In this document: piece by piece, positions 10,121-20,924 of the stretch
Position numbering within the stretch: the first letter of the stretch is position 1
Layout of the letters: the number at the start of each line of letters is the position of its first letter
NCBI GenBank assembly: GCA_016098155.1
Contig: JAAAJB010000072.1
Coordinates: 1 to 64,000 of the forward strand
Reading direction: 5' to 3'
From: Actinomortierella ambigua
Taxonomy: Eukaryota; Mortierellomycota; Mortierellomycetes; Mortierellales; Mortierellaceae
DNA length: 64,000 bases
Notes under the pieces: generated by a model
What the model saw: only the letters and a program-made list of their open reading frames with translations
Database searches by the model: none
Told to the model about the DNA's origin: nothing
Made by a program: the position numbers and the translations under genes

Positions 10121-11578
10121 ATGTTCGCCCCCCGTGTATGTAATCGGATCTGATCACCCCTCCATCTCGCTCATCCCCTCTTCACATCAGCCGCCTCTGC
10201 TCGCACACCCCGCCCCTCCCATTCCTCGCCCCTCACCCGATTCTGCCCCCCGCTAGCAGTATCAAAATATGAATGAACACGACAAAACCGCATGCTAACT
10301 TGCACCTTCGACTTACAACTTCGCCTTGATGAAACACTCTCTCAATCCTTTTTAGCTCGCCCGCGGTTACGCTACTGCTGCCAACGCCGTCAAGGTACAT
10401 TTCTTGCCCCCCCTCCTCTGCATGCTACATCTATCAACCGCTTGCTCAGATCACGAATTGAACGACATCCCGCAACTCCCCGTCAAATCAGCAATGATCA
10501 CCTTGTCCGCTAGCACGTACCCCTGCAACTGTTCATGCCACTGTCTTTTCAGCGCGAATGCTCCTTCCAGTGACTATGCTTCGCTGTTCTAGCCATTTCT
10601 ACCATTCTTCGGCGTCGAATCTCAGGAACGTGGCAGTGTTCTGTCGACGTGAACAGCAGGATTAACAAGGATATTTTAGACAGCCAATTGCTCCCAGAAC
10701 CACGCTCAGATGTTATCAGATCGTCACCCATTGATGGCGGCCCCCAGTCGTGCTTGGCCTTTAACCGTCATGTGCTTTTCTCTTCAACCACCGTATATCA
10801 CACCAGGTCCCCGTTGTCCTTCACGGCATTGAGGGTCGCTATGCCTCTGCCCTGTACGCTGCTGCTGCCAAGAAGCAGGCTCTGGAGGCTGTCGAGTCTG
10901 ACTTGAAGCAGGTCAAGGCTGTCGTTGAGAAGGACGCCAAGCTGCGCCAGTTCCTCGAGAACCCCACCATCAACCGCAACGAGAAGAAGGACGGCGTTAA
11001 GAAGATGCTTAGCGTTGGCAAGTACAGCGATCTCACCAAGAACCTCTTCGACACCCTTGCTGAGAACGGCCGTCTGTACGACACTGTCAAGATCATCAAC
11101 TCGTACGACTCGTTGATGAGCGCCCACCGCGGTGAGGTCCAGGTCACCATCACCTCCGCCAAGGAGCTCGAGGCCAAGGATGTCAACAAGATCAAGGGTT
11201 TCCTCTCCAAGTCTGCCTATGTTGGCCCCAAGCAGACCCTTGTCGTCTCCAACAAGGTACAGGATTTATCGCTCGGCAGGAATATTGATCAGCTTGTTTT
11301 ATTGGATATCACGGATTATTTTTTAAAGCGGCAGCTAATAATTGGTGTTTGGACATTGATTGTTAGGTCAACCCCGCGATCCTCGGTGGTCTGGTCGTTG
11401 AGTTTGGTGACAAGACCATTGACCTTTCCGTCTCCAGCAAGGTCAACAAGCTCAACCAGCTTCTCCAGGGTAAGTCAAGAACCCATTTTCCATCTTGTAC
11501 GTAGCCTTCTATTCTTTCTGTTATGGATAACACTGGCTAACAACTCGTCTTGTTTCCTTTTATATAGAGCACGTTTAA
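10121..11578 (+). CDS. ATP5: Mitochondrial ATP synthase subunit 5 (OSCP)
   Basis: Five exons, 10121-10135 (15 nt), 10356-10394, 10807-11256, 11367-11469 and 11568-11578 (11 nt), give 205 aa, the usual OSCP size. The start MFAPRLARGYATAANAVK is a classic arginine-rich mitochondrial presequence. The body has the OSCP pattern GIEGRYASALYAAA, the helix VEKDAKLRQFLENP, and the C-terminal GGLVVEFGDKTIDLSVSSK. OSCP is the stalk protein joining F1 to the peripheral stator of the F1Fo ATP synthase at the matrix side of the inner membrane. Tiny first and last exons make this gene easy to misannotate: an automatic model would probably start inside exon 3. Confidence 0.95.
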
Positions 11579-11775
11579 ATCGCATCATCCATGCTATATA
11601 GCTCCTCGATCACACGATAACCTACAAAGTGCATACAGCCACGAACACATAAAGCATCTTTTTTGAATGAAGAGGGGGAAGTTCCTGAAAACGCCACCGC
11701 TGAGATGCGGGTATTTTTACACAATTTGAGCAACATGCATTCTCTTTAAACACGCCAAAGCCCGTGACAGACAAG

Positions 11776-14063
11776 ATGCGGTTAAGTGCCGGCACATCCA
11801 TCGCCATCACCCTTGCTCTTGCCAGCGTGGGCGCAAGAGCATCTGCGCAAGAAGCATTTCATGAGGAACTGGTGTTAAAACCATTGCAGGATGGAGGTGT
11901 CTACAGTCACTTTCAGTTTACCACTCATCTTGCATGGCCCTCTGATGCAAGTGACAGCATTGATGCAAGACAGCGTCTCTGTAAGTAGTTCGCGATGCTG
12001 ACTTCTGACACCTTGGATACCTTCCCATAGAGAGGTCTACAGAACGAGAAAGATAGATCATTACTAACCTCTTTGAGCTGGTGGATTATGTCAAACCCTC
12101 TCCAGTTTCACACTACAACCTATTTCCGAGATCGATCGGACAAGTGCTGCAAAGCTTTGATGTAGAAGAACTCCACCTCACATTTACGCAAGGCAGATGG
12201 CAATATAAAGATTGGGGATACCACCTTGCGCCTACGGCAGGAACAGGCGTGGAGCTGAGTGCTTGGCTCCAGGACAACAACAGGTACGCAGCAGCAATCA
12301 GACTGAATATTAGTGTGTTTCTTTGTTTGCAGTCCAATCGTGTAGCTAAAGCATTCATGCCAACCATCTACTTTGTAGAACCGACGAGAACTGGAAGGGC
12401 TTGGTCAACACGCTCTCAGGATTGTTTTGCGCTTCTCTCAACTTCATTGACGACACCATCACGGTCGAGCCCCGCCTCTCCTTCAGGAACGAGGGCGCGT
12501 ACAACGTGCACCATCATTCTCGTTCAAGCGCTGCATCTCCCAACAGTGCTCGACTTCGATATGGATCTCTGCCTCATGAAAATGTTTGCACGGAAAACTT
12601 GACGCCATGGATCAAGTTGCTTCCATGCAAGGCCAAGGTACGTATTTTTATTGGCAGTCATCATGGCGAAAAGGTGTTTTGCACTTTTGTACATTGCTTT
12701 TCTTTTTCTTTTGTCGAGCTTACCTAATTAGCCCATGTTTAAATACCAAATAGGCTGGAATCGCGTCTTTGATCAAGTCACACAAGCTGTTTGATTCGCG
12801 CTTTTACTCAATGGCTATCCATGTTCGACCTGTCTGCGAGGACGAGCTGTGCACGGTGAAGAGCTTGGAATTTGTGCAGTCTATCTCGACCGTGATTGAT
12901 GTTGCTAAAGGCACACGAAACAGCGACTGGACACTGGATAGCTTGTTTGAAAGACAAATCATGGAGGCTTGCCCTTTGGCTTCGAGCTCCAATGTTGTTG
13001 TCATCCTCCCAGGTGGAAAGTCAGCCGAAGGCACGTACGAGCTCAGTCCAGCACCAGGCAAGCACTCTATCAAAGATATTAAGGAAGACAATCATCGAGT
13101 TGCGGTCTACAACTTGCTCGAGCGGTACACAATGCAGTCCAACGCTGGAGCGTTTGAACTCGCTCTGCGTTGGACCAAAGACCTTGCTGAATCCAAAGGT
13201 AGCGAGTCTTTATTGCTATCGATCTACAAAGACGTTGAAATATCTTTTCCAAGTAATGAGCTAACTTATTTTGTTACCGTTTGAGGTGATGTAGTCGACG
13301 TACCCGGTGTAGTCGCCCGTCGCTATTTTACTGGCTATGGACAGGAACGAGGCGGTCTGACGATCGAGCTTCACAACTACAACTCAGAGCCTGTGGAGGC
13401 CCTCTACTTTGACGCATTACCATGGTTCCTCAAGTTGTATCTACATACGATGACGGTTCAAGTCGACAGTCTTGCGGTTAATGACTTGGGTGGTAAGCCA
13501 ATTTTTGCACGCCCTAACACGTTTGACTTGATGAGTTCACCAAGCTCGTGCACCTCTAATCTCTCCCTTCCTTCGATCCACAAACACGTGCCAACATAGA
13601 CATTGTTCTGGCCAAGTACTATCAGCCAGCTATTGACCGTGCATCTCCCGCGGTACTCGAAATGAAGCTGCGATTGCCGGCACAGGCGATGGTCAAGTTC
13701 TCGCTACAGTTTGACAAAGTGTTCCTCAAGTACACGGAGCACCCTCCGGACGCCAACCGAGGCTTCGATGTTGGATGTGCAGTTTTGACGGCGTTCTTGC
13801 CTCGAGGCCAGGGCCAGATTGGATTCGGTGGACTGGATTACCTCCGATCGTACCAGGGACGAGATCAGAGCCTGCTGAACAGTGGATTGGAACAAGTGAG
13901 GATCTACACGGAACCTCTGATGGTCAGCCTTCCCACCCCCGATTTCAGTATGCCGTACAATGTGATCACCCTCACCTGCACCGTCATTGTCCTCTTCTTT
14001 GGCTCCATGTTTAATCTGCTCACCCGCGCCTTTGAGGCGGTAGAACCCAAAAAGACAAAGTGA
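11776..14063 (+). CDS. GPI16: GPI transamidase subunit Gpi16 / PIG-T
   Basis: Six exons, 11776-11980, 12106-12283, 12379-12637, 12754-13198, 13295-13492 and 13600-14063, give 582 aa. The N-terminus is a signal peptide (MRLSAGTSIAITLALASVGA). PIG-T family stretches follow: FSHYNLFPRSIGQ, ELHLTFTQGRWQY, LSGLFCASLNFIDDT and CTENLTPWIKLLPC. One transmembrane helix (VITLTCTVIVLFFGSMFNLL) precedes the C-terminus KKTK, a KKxx ER-retrieval motif. In the ER membrane this subunit works with Gpi8/PIG-K to attach GPI anchors to proteins. The gene lies 197 bp after OSCP on the same strand. AATAAA at 14085-14090 is the likely poly(A) signal. Confidence 0.93.
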
Positions 14064-14209
14064 ATTGGAGAGAATGGATAGCGAAATAAATTTCGTGTAA
14101 ACGCCACCGATCAGGGAGACAGGCGGATCCTCCCAAGGAGAAGAAAAAAAATCCCCGACTTGTTGGTTTCCGTGTTGATTGTACTCTCTCCAATACTCTA
14201 GCATCAACA

Positions 14210-15522
14210 ATGTTTGCTTCTCGGATGGTCAAGGGTATGCCATTGCAGCAGCTGCGTGCTGCCAGCAATGCGCTGCTGAATGTGAGTGCTTTGAGATGCC
14301 ACGATTTGTAAGAATGGAGGACAGGAATGGGTGTTCATGCTAAATCAGACAAGGCTATTTTTTTTCCACGCTCACCAATGCCTTTTTGTGCAATATAGGT
14401 CAAGCACCGCCAAGGTGTAGTTGCTTCAGCATGGGTCGCCGCCGCTCAGAGACAGTGGGGCATGGACCAGCGTGGCTACAAGACGAACGTTCTCCAAGTT
14501 AGGAAGGGATATGTTGTCGAGGTCAACAATGTGCTGTCCGTTGTGCTGAAGCGCGAGTCGTCCGTCGTATGTCTTTTCGTTTTGGAGAGCATTGAAGCCG
14601 GCCATTTCTGATAGACTCTTTATCTTTCACATCAAGACTCTGATGAACATTCCCGCTGTTTTTTTTTTTTTTGTTCTTGATGAAAAATAGATGGGCCGTG
14701 GTACTTCAACTGTCAAGGTAACATATTCTAGACAACCCATAGCACATTGGGGGAGAAATAATGAATCAGTTGGTCTTCACACTCATAGTTCTTGGGATAC
14801 GCTGCCTTTTCTTGTGGTTTTCAATTAGCTCGACCTTCAGGATTTATTGACAGGAACAAAGCATACGGAACGCTATCGCTCTGGTGATATGGTCGAAGGC
14901 AGGGATCTCTTTTAACGAAGTGGATAGGATTAAAAAAAAAATGAAGAGCCTGACGAGCGTGACCCCGAGAAGATTAACATTGCTCTGTTGTCGAAAAAAA
15001 AAAAATAGTGACGGAGCTGGAAGATATCAAGGTCAACTTTTTGTACCGCGCCGATGGCATGATCCACCTTGTCAACCCCGAGACAATGGACATGTACGAG
15101 GTGCCAGAGAGTGTAATGGAAGGTAAGTCAGCCTTAGTGTCGGGACATTGTCTGCTCGAGATATATGGATCGCGCAGTAAAAAAAGGCAATATCCTCTTA
15201 ACCGTTTCTTACCCTCTCCCTTTCTTTGCCCAATATGTTAGAGCGCCAGTTGCCTATGCTGTTAGAGGATGTTGACATGCGTCTGTCCATGTTCCAGCCT
15301 GACCCTGATAAGCTCGGCACTCCGATCTCGATCCGCCTACCTGGCCAGGTCAATCTCACCATCAAGGAATGCCACGCGTCGGCAGCACAGGCCAACAAGG
15401 GCACGACTTTCAAGAATGCGGATCTCGAAAACGGCCTCCGTGTTCAGGTCCCTGACTTTGTCCATCCTGGCGACAAGGTTGTCGTGGACACAGAGACGCT
15501 CAAGTATGTGCGCCGCGCATAG
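14210..15522 (+). CDS. Elongation factor P, probably mitochondrial
   Basis: Six exons, 14210-14281, 14399-14566, 14691-14717 (27 nt), 14829-14898, 15009-15122 and 15242-15522, give 243 aa. After a presequence-like start (MFASRMVKGMPLQQLRAASN) comes the three-domain EF-P body: YKTNVLQVRKGYVVEVNNVL, then the tip loop GRGTSTVKLDLQDLLTGT, then two OB folds ending VDTETLKYVRR. EF-P relieves ribosome stalling at proline runs. The tip residue aligned with the modified Lys of E. coli EF-P is Arg here. The intron 14899-15008 has a GC donor (GAAG|GCAGGG). This join restores the exact loop spacing of bacterial EF-P, and reading through meets a TAA. AATAAA lies at 15532-15537. Mitochondrial location is inferred from the extension. 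Confidence 0.9.
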
Positions 15523-16137
15523 AAGGTATCCAATAAAGTACTGTTGCATGTATTTTGTCGTACGCACCTAGGAGGAAAGCTCTGTACGAGTAGGATTTAG
15601 CGCAGTGGTTAGGCGAGCCAACTGAAGGAAGGGAGGGGGCAGACCACTTGCTGGGACAGGACGAGAGGATGAACAAGGTAATGCTTTTCCTTTCATCGAC
15701 GAGAATCGTTGGAGAGTGTACCGATTTACAGGGATGGAGCTTTTGGAGTGAGCTCTAGAAGAGGCCAAGATTCTGGATTCAAGTGTGGGTAAGCAAAAAA
15801 GAAAGTTGGTATATTTCGGTTCGAAAGGGAGTTCACAGGCAAGCACACAGAGTGCGCAGTCAGGCCAACTTAGCAGTTTTGACTAACTCCACTAGAGTGC
15901 AGCGAGTCCAACTTAGCAGACAATAGCGCAGCAACGTTGCTGACTATTGTACACGTAACAACTACCGATCGCGCACCAACACCTGAAAGAACGATGCACA
16001 CGAAGATCGCTCTATGATGTTGTTTCTGCTTTAGTGTATAAATATCCTCGCACACCTCTTCATGCACATATGCATCTTCACTCAACCTTCCAAAATACTC
16101 TCCAAAAACACCATCGCCATCAGAGAACATTTTCAAA
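15523..16137. promoter_or_regulatory. Intergenic with promoter of the first quinone oxidoreductase
   Basis: No gene seen. A TATA box (TATAAAT, 16037-16043) sits 101 nt before the start codon. From about 16007 to the ATG the sequence is closely matched by the region before the second gene copy (from about 17895), so the duplication included the core promoter and leader. Confidence 0.65.
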
Positions 16138-17210
16138 ATGTCGACAATGCGTGCCGTCTACATCACCGCCACTGGTGACAGCTCTATTCTGAAGGTCTCG
16201 AATATCCCAAAACCTGTCCCCAAGCCAAATGAAGTCCTGGTCAAGATCCACTTCGTTGGCGTCAATTTCTTTGACACCCTTTACCGCGCACGCAAGGATG
16301 CCCTCTCACTACCAAGTGTGCTTGGTGCCGAGGCATCCGGTGAGATTGTCGAGATTGGATCCGATGTTACTCACTATAGCGTAGGCGATCGAGTGGCTCT
16401 TCTCGGCGGAGCCACCTACGCTGAATATACCGTCGTACGTGACGATCTTATTGCCAAGGTTCCAGATGGCGTCTCCTATGAGAAGGTGAGTTGGTAGTTG
16501 TTGAGGGAGATTGATACGAAACAGACACCACAAGATATAGACGTTGTTTTGACCCATTGCCCCCCATGTCTTTGTAGGCGGCGGCTGCTCTTGCAATTGG
16601 AATGACAAGCCTCGGACTTGTGAAGCTGGGGTACGAGGTCAAGAAGGGTGATTGGGTTCTCATCCATGCCGCAGCTGGAGGTATCGGTCTGGTGCTGTGC
16701 CAGTTGTGCAAGCAAGCTGGAGCACATGTCATCGGCACTACTTCGTCCGATGCCAAGGCTGAGATGGTGAAGAGAGCCGGTGCCGATCACGTCCTCAACT
16801 ACAAGACCCACACCAATGACCAGGTCTTTGCAGAGATCGCAAAGCTGACCAACGGTCAGCTTGTCCATGTTGTCTTTGACAGTGTTGGTGCTGATATGTT
16901 TGATCTGAGCTTGCGTTCGACGCGCGACTTTGGCACAGTTGTCGAGTACGGTATCGCCTCAGGAGAGGTTCCTCCATTCAACTTGCTGAGGCTGAGGGAG
17001 AAATCGACAAAGTTGACATTTTTCAACTTGCACCCTGCCATAGCGACCCGTGAAGGGTTCGCTTCGCTTGCCAATGAGGTTCTGAAGCTCGTTGATGATT
17101 GCAAGCTTGACTTGAATATCTCCAGAATCTACACACTTGACCAGGTCAAGGAAGCCCATGATGCCCTGGAGAGTCGCCAGACCACAGGAAAGCTGCTGAT
17201 GAGGATTTAA
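16138..17210 (+). CDS. Quinone oxidoreductase (zeta-crystallin type), copy 1, possibly decaying
   Basis: Two exons, 16138-16485 and 16578-17210, give 326 aa of the medium-chain dehydrogenase family. The Rossmann motif AAAGGIGLVLCQLCKQAG is intact; family members reduce quinones or enones with NADPH. This copy differs from its tandem partner at glycines the partner keeps: VNFG to VNFF, RAGK to RARK, LPGV to LPSV, RLGE to RLRE, and EDGK to DDCK. Three of the five fall in the N-terminal substrate-side segment normally conserved in the family. The frame and splice sites are intact, so the gene may still be expressed with altered or reduced activity. Confidence 0.9.
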
Positions 17211-18022
17211 TTATGATTCCCACATTTTCATCAATAGTTTATTTTATTTTATTTTATTTTTGGTTGAAAGTCAATATAATACTTCTTTAATGTCTTTTTG
17301 GTCGCCTGCTCTGTTACTCTCGTCGTTCAGGCTGTGTCTTTTTGCGAGGGTGTCGTTGTTAACGCGTGTTCGTAAGTATGTTGACTTTAAAGAACGATGA
17401 CGAAGGCAGGCCAGTAAAACAATCGCTACTCGCGGTGTGAGGTAAGGGAATAAAAGAAGGACTTATCCTTTCCATGGAAAGATCGGCCGTGAATGAAAAC
17501 CTGCCTATAGAAGTAAGAGTGGTGCGCACGCGGGATGAACCCCATAAAAAGAAAATTTAATCACACATACCACTAGTTCTTCGACTCGCCGATGCCGAGG
17601 TCATCTGCGATCAGCTAAGACCGCTCTGCATAGGGTAGGCTCTAGGATAGGTGACCTCATGAGCTAAGAGCCATATCTTAGGTGTGTCCACGGAAATAGT
17701 TCACTAAGACACGTCTAGTTTTCGTGTTTCATCATACTTGGTGGCAATCACGATTTATCAGCAAACAACAGCGCAGCAAAGGGAAAAAAACAATGCATGG
17801 ATGTCCTTCCCGCTTGGAACGCTCGGATGTCGTGTTCTCAGGGCAGCGATCACCTATCGTGTCTCCTTACTTGGAAGAACTATGGACCCGAAAAGCGCTC
17901 TGTGTTGCCTCTGCTTTAGTGTATAAATACCCTCGCACACCTCCTCTTCCACATTTGCATCTTCACCCAACCTTCCAAAATACTCTCCAAAAACACCATC
18001 GCCATCAGAGAACATTTTCAAA
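17211..18022. promoter_or_regulatory. Intergenic with promoter of the second quinone oxidoreductase
   Basis: No gene seen. A TTTTA-repeat tract lies just after copy 1 (about 17238-17262). The TATA box (TATAAAT, 17922-17928) is 101 nt before the ATG at 18023, the same spacing as in copy 1. Sequence before about 17890 is unlike the upstream region of copy 1. Confidence 0.6.
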
Positions 18023-19098
18023 ATGTCGACAATGCGTGCCGTCTACATCACCGCCACTGGTGACAGCTCTATTCTGAAGGTCTCGAATATCCCAAAACCT
18101 GTCCCCAAGCCAAATGAAGTCCTGGTCAAGATCCATTTCGTTGGCGTCAATTTCGGTGACACTCTTTACCGCGCAGGCAAGCGTGCCTTCTCACTGCCAG
18201 GTGTGCTTGGTGCCGAGGCATCCGGTGAGATTGTCGAGATTGGATCCGATGTTACTCACTATAGCGTAGGCGATCGAGTGGCTCTCCTCGGCGGAGCCAC
18301 CTACGCTGAATATACCGTCGTACGTGACGATCTTATTGCCAAGGTTCCAGATGGCGTCTCCTATGAGAAGGTGAGTTGGTAGTTGTTGAGGGAGATTGAT
18401 ACGAAACAGGCACCACAAGATATAGACGTTGTTTTGACCCATTGCCCCCCATGTCTTTGTAGGCGGCGGCTGCTCTTGCAATTGGAATGACAAGCCTCGG
18501 ACTTGTGAAGCTGGGGTACGAGGTCAAGAAGGGTGACTGGGTCCTCATTCATGCCGCAGCTGGAGGTATCGGTCTGGTGCTGTGCCAGTTGTGCAAGCAA
18601 GCTGGAGCACATGTCATCGGGACTACATCGTCCGATACCAAGGCTGAGATGGTGAAGAGAGCTGGTGCCGATCATGTCCTCAACTACAAGACCCACACCA
18701 ATGACCAGGTCTTTGCACAGATCGAAAAGCTGACCAACGGCCGGCTTGTCCATGTTGTCTTTGACAGTGTTGGTGCCGATATGTTTGATCTGAGCTTGCG
18801 CTCGACGCGCGACTTCGGCACAGTTGTCGAGTACGGTATCGCCTCAGGAGAGGTTCCTCCATTCAACTTGCTGAGGCTGGGAGAGAAATCGACAACGCTG
18901 AAATTTTTCAACTTGCACGTTGCCATAGCGACCCGTGAAGGGTTCACCTCGCTTGCCAATGAGGTGCTGAAGCTCGTTGAAGATGGCAAGCTTGACTTGA
19001 ACATCTCCAAAATCTACACACTCGACCAAGTCAAGGAAGTCCACGATGCTCTGGAGAGCCGCCAGACCATAGGAAAGCTGTTGCTTAAGATTCAATAG
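18023..19098 (+). CDS. Quinone oxidoreductase (zeta-crystallin type), copy 2
   Basis: Two exons, 18023-18370 and 18463-19098, give 327 aa. The intron is at the same place as in copy 1, has the same length (92 nt) and differs by one base by eye. The protein keeps the family residues GVNFGDTLYRAGK, LPGVLGAEASGEI and the NADPH-binding AAAGGIGL turn, so it is the likely functional NADPH:quinone reductase of the pair. It lacks a presequence or peroxisomal tail, so it is probably cytosolic. Tandem head-to-tail arrangement with shared promoter sequence indicates recent local duplication. Confidence 0.93.
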
Positions 19099-20139
19099 AA
19101 TTGTTAACGTGCAAAGAATAATGTATACGGTGTGCACTGCCTTTCATGGCTTGTAGTGGAAGGAACCCTTCGTCAATGACCACAGCTATGTATCATAAGG
19201 CCTTCGGTACTTGGCTCCATTCTCAAGTCCTCATGTGGGCGACAGGTATTACGAATTCTTGCTCACTTGCCTTTTCCCAAAGATAAAACGATCACCAACA
19301 CACACCTACCCCCTTGACAATCACAGTCGTCCATAACACGCACATACACTTTTTTTATCAGCCTCAAAGAGTGGTTCATTTTCAGCGCGCATCCAGCACC
19401 ATTGAAAGAGTGGCTTCAGGACTTCCGATGGTTCTTCTTTTGCCTCCCAACACGATGCACCCACCGTAGAGCGAGGGACCTTGACCCATGTAATCCAGAC
19501 TTTCCTCGATTGAAAAGAGTTTTGCAAGGAGTTGAAAGTTTAGTAAGGCTAACCTTGTTAAACAAACGACGTGTCGTCGTACAATAATGCATCACAGGAG
19601 CTTGAGCCTGTAAACAGACTGTATTGGAGGGATGGCTCCAAGTGTCGACTCTCTTCTTCTACTTCATCTATCATCCCTCTAATTTATTCTCGGTTGCCCG
19701 ACGTGTCGACCCCTTGCACACACATGTATCGAACCCTCATTCCTCTTCGGGTGGACTCTGGCAATTGTATGACCCTTCTCCTGACCTGCCTGATCCAACC
19801 CCTCTCAGCCACGCGTTTGCACACGTGTGACTGAGGGGCACGGACGTAAACGCGTGGTGATCTGAGAAGCGGAATATGTGATGTGCTGATATGTGTGCAG
19901 GATCAATAGACGCTGTGTCCTGCAGGAACTTTGGGTGCAAGACTGGCGTACGTTTGTGGAGCATCGAACAATGGTCATGTATATGAACGAAACCCTTTAA
20001 AGAGGCCCCAAAAAAACTTGCAGGGGGTCGACAGTTAACGATTTAAAAGGAAAATCTGAGGGGGGTCGACAATTAGTCAAATCCATTGTCCATAAATCCA
20101 CGTGGCTCAGATGGAGACAAAGCAAAATGGCAAAAGAAA
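19099..20139. other. Gene-poor stretch before the tRNA pair
   Basis: No coding gene I can support; only short ORFs without recognisable features. Near the right end is a 15-bp direct repeat with a GTCGAC core (20023-20037 and 20061-20075), on the 3' side of the tRNA-Phe gene. Confidence 0.5.
20023..20075. repeat. Pair of 15-bp direct repeats with GTCGAC core
   Basis: GGGGGTCGACAGTTA (20023-20037) and GGGGGTCGACAATTA (20061-20075) differ at one base and are 38 bp apart, start to start. They lie 65-117 bp beyond the 3' end of the minus-strand tRNA-Phe, a position favoured by some tRNA-targeting retroelements. No element ends were recognised. Confidence 0.5.
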
Positions 20140-20164
20140 TGCGACTTGTGTGGATTGAACACAC

Positions 20165-20205
<41 letters not shown>

Positions 20206-20212
20206 AAGTCGC
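20140..20212 (-). tRNA. tRNA-Phe (GAA)
   Basis: Complete 73-nt cloverleaf on the minus strand: acceptor GCGACTT pairs with AAGTCGC, D-arm AGCTCAGTTGGGAGAGC, anticodon loop with GAA, T-arm GTGTGTTCAATCCACAC, discriminator A. No intron and no encoded CCA. TTTCTTTT follows as a Pol III stop. The 3' flank ATTTCTTTTGC is shared with the partial copy at 1-62. Confidence 0.95.
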
Positions 20213-20314
20213 AACTGTGATGGTCTGAATTTTGTGACAGTCATGGATCCGTAGGAAGCAGTGCGTGACTACTCAATCTTTTCTTAGCAGTCTTAAAAAT
20301 TCAGCATTCATCAA

Positions 20315-20386
20315 GCTGGCATAGTATAACGGTTAGTATATCTCGTTGTGGCCGAGACGATCCTGGTTCGATTCCAGGTGCCAGCA
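20315..20386 (+). tRNA. tRNA-His (GUG)
   Basis: A 72-nt cloverleaf: acceptor GCTGGCA pairs with TGCCAGC, anticodon stem TCTCG/CGAGA with loop TTGTGGC (anticodon GTG), T-arm CCTGGTTCGATTCCAGG, discriminator A. The extra G(-1) of tRNA-His is not encoded, as is usual in eukaryotes. A TTTATTTTT tract follows. It is divergent from tRNA-Phe with 102 bp between them. Confidence 0.95.
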
Positions 20387-20924
20387 TTGGTTTATTTTTG
20401 CATTTCTTTTGCTCCGCGAATCGCGAAAACACGTCCAACACGCGTTGACGGAAAATTCTATGTCACGGAGCTCCTGGAGCCCCCCCCTTCTTTTGGCGCC
20501 TTAAACGTTGCCCATGACCTTCTCCACTAAATGTTGCCCTCCTTCCTGCTTGCGCCGCGATCTTGAACACCGGTGTCTTCGATATTTGGCCTTTGTTATT
20601 TGAGTCTGAATCTGATTTTGAGTGCGGACGGAGCAAGAAGAAAAGAGATTGAAGACACCGGGAGTCGAACCACGACTCGGCCGTTGGTAGTCGCGGCACC
20701 AACCGATTACGACAGGTTAGCAGCGGAACAGTTTAATGTCCTATTCAGGACGATGGCTTTGGTTTCGCCCCCACAACGATGGCAACGACAGGATGTGCGG
20801 AGTTCGTTTACTTGGAACACCTTGATTCCATCTAGCGCCTCTTGAGGAAGCAAAGCTGTCAGTATGAGGAGAGAAGCTCGATAAAAACAACAGCATGCTA
20901 ATAGCTCGTACTTTGGCCACCAGT
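20387..20924. other. Non-coding stretch
   Basis: No gene supported. A tRNA-like but unfoldable minus-strand patch lies near 20651-20715 (see rejected items). Confidence 0.4.

Noticed and set aside
12325..12331. Alternative acceptor TTTGCAG for Gpi16 exon 3
   Set aside because: Using it would put extra codons and a frame change before TDENWKGLVN; the TAG at 12376-12378 restores the family sequence.
14884..14890. GT donor alternative to the GC donor in EF-P
   Set aside because: It would remove five residues and spoil the spacing to the second domain; the GC donor keeps the exact length.
20645..20715. tRNA-like minus-strand patch with a T-loop-like GGTTCGACTCC
   Set aside because: The anticodon stem and acceptor cannot be paired in a cloverleaf and the T stem has mismatches; at best a tRNA relic.
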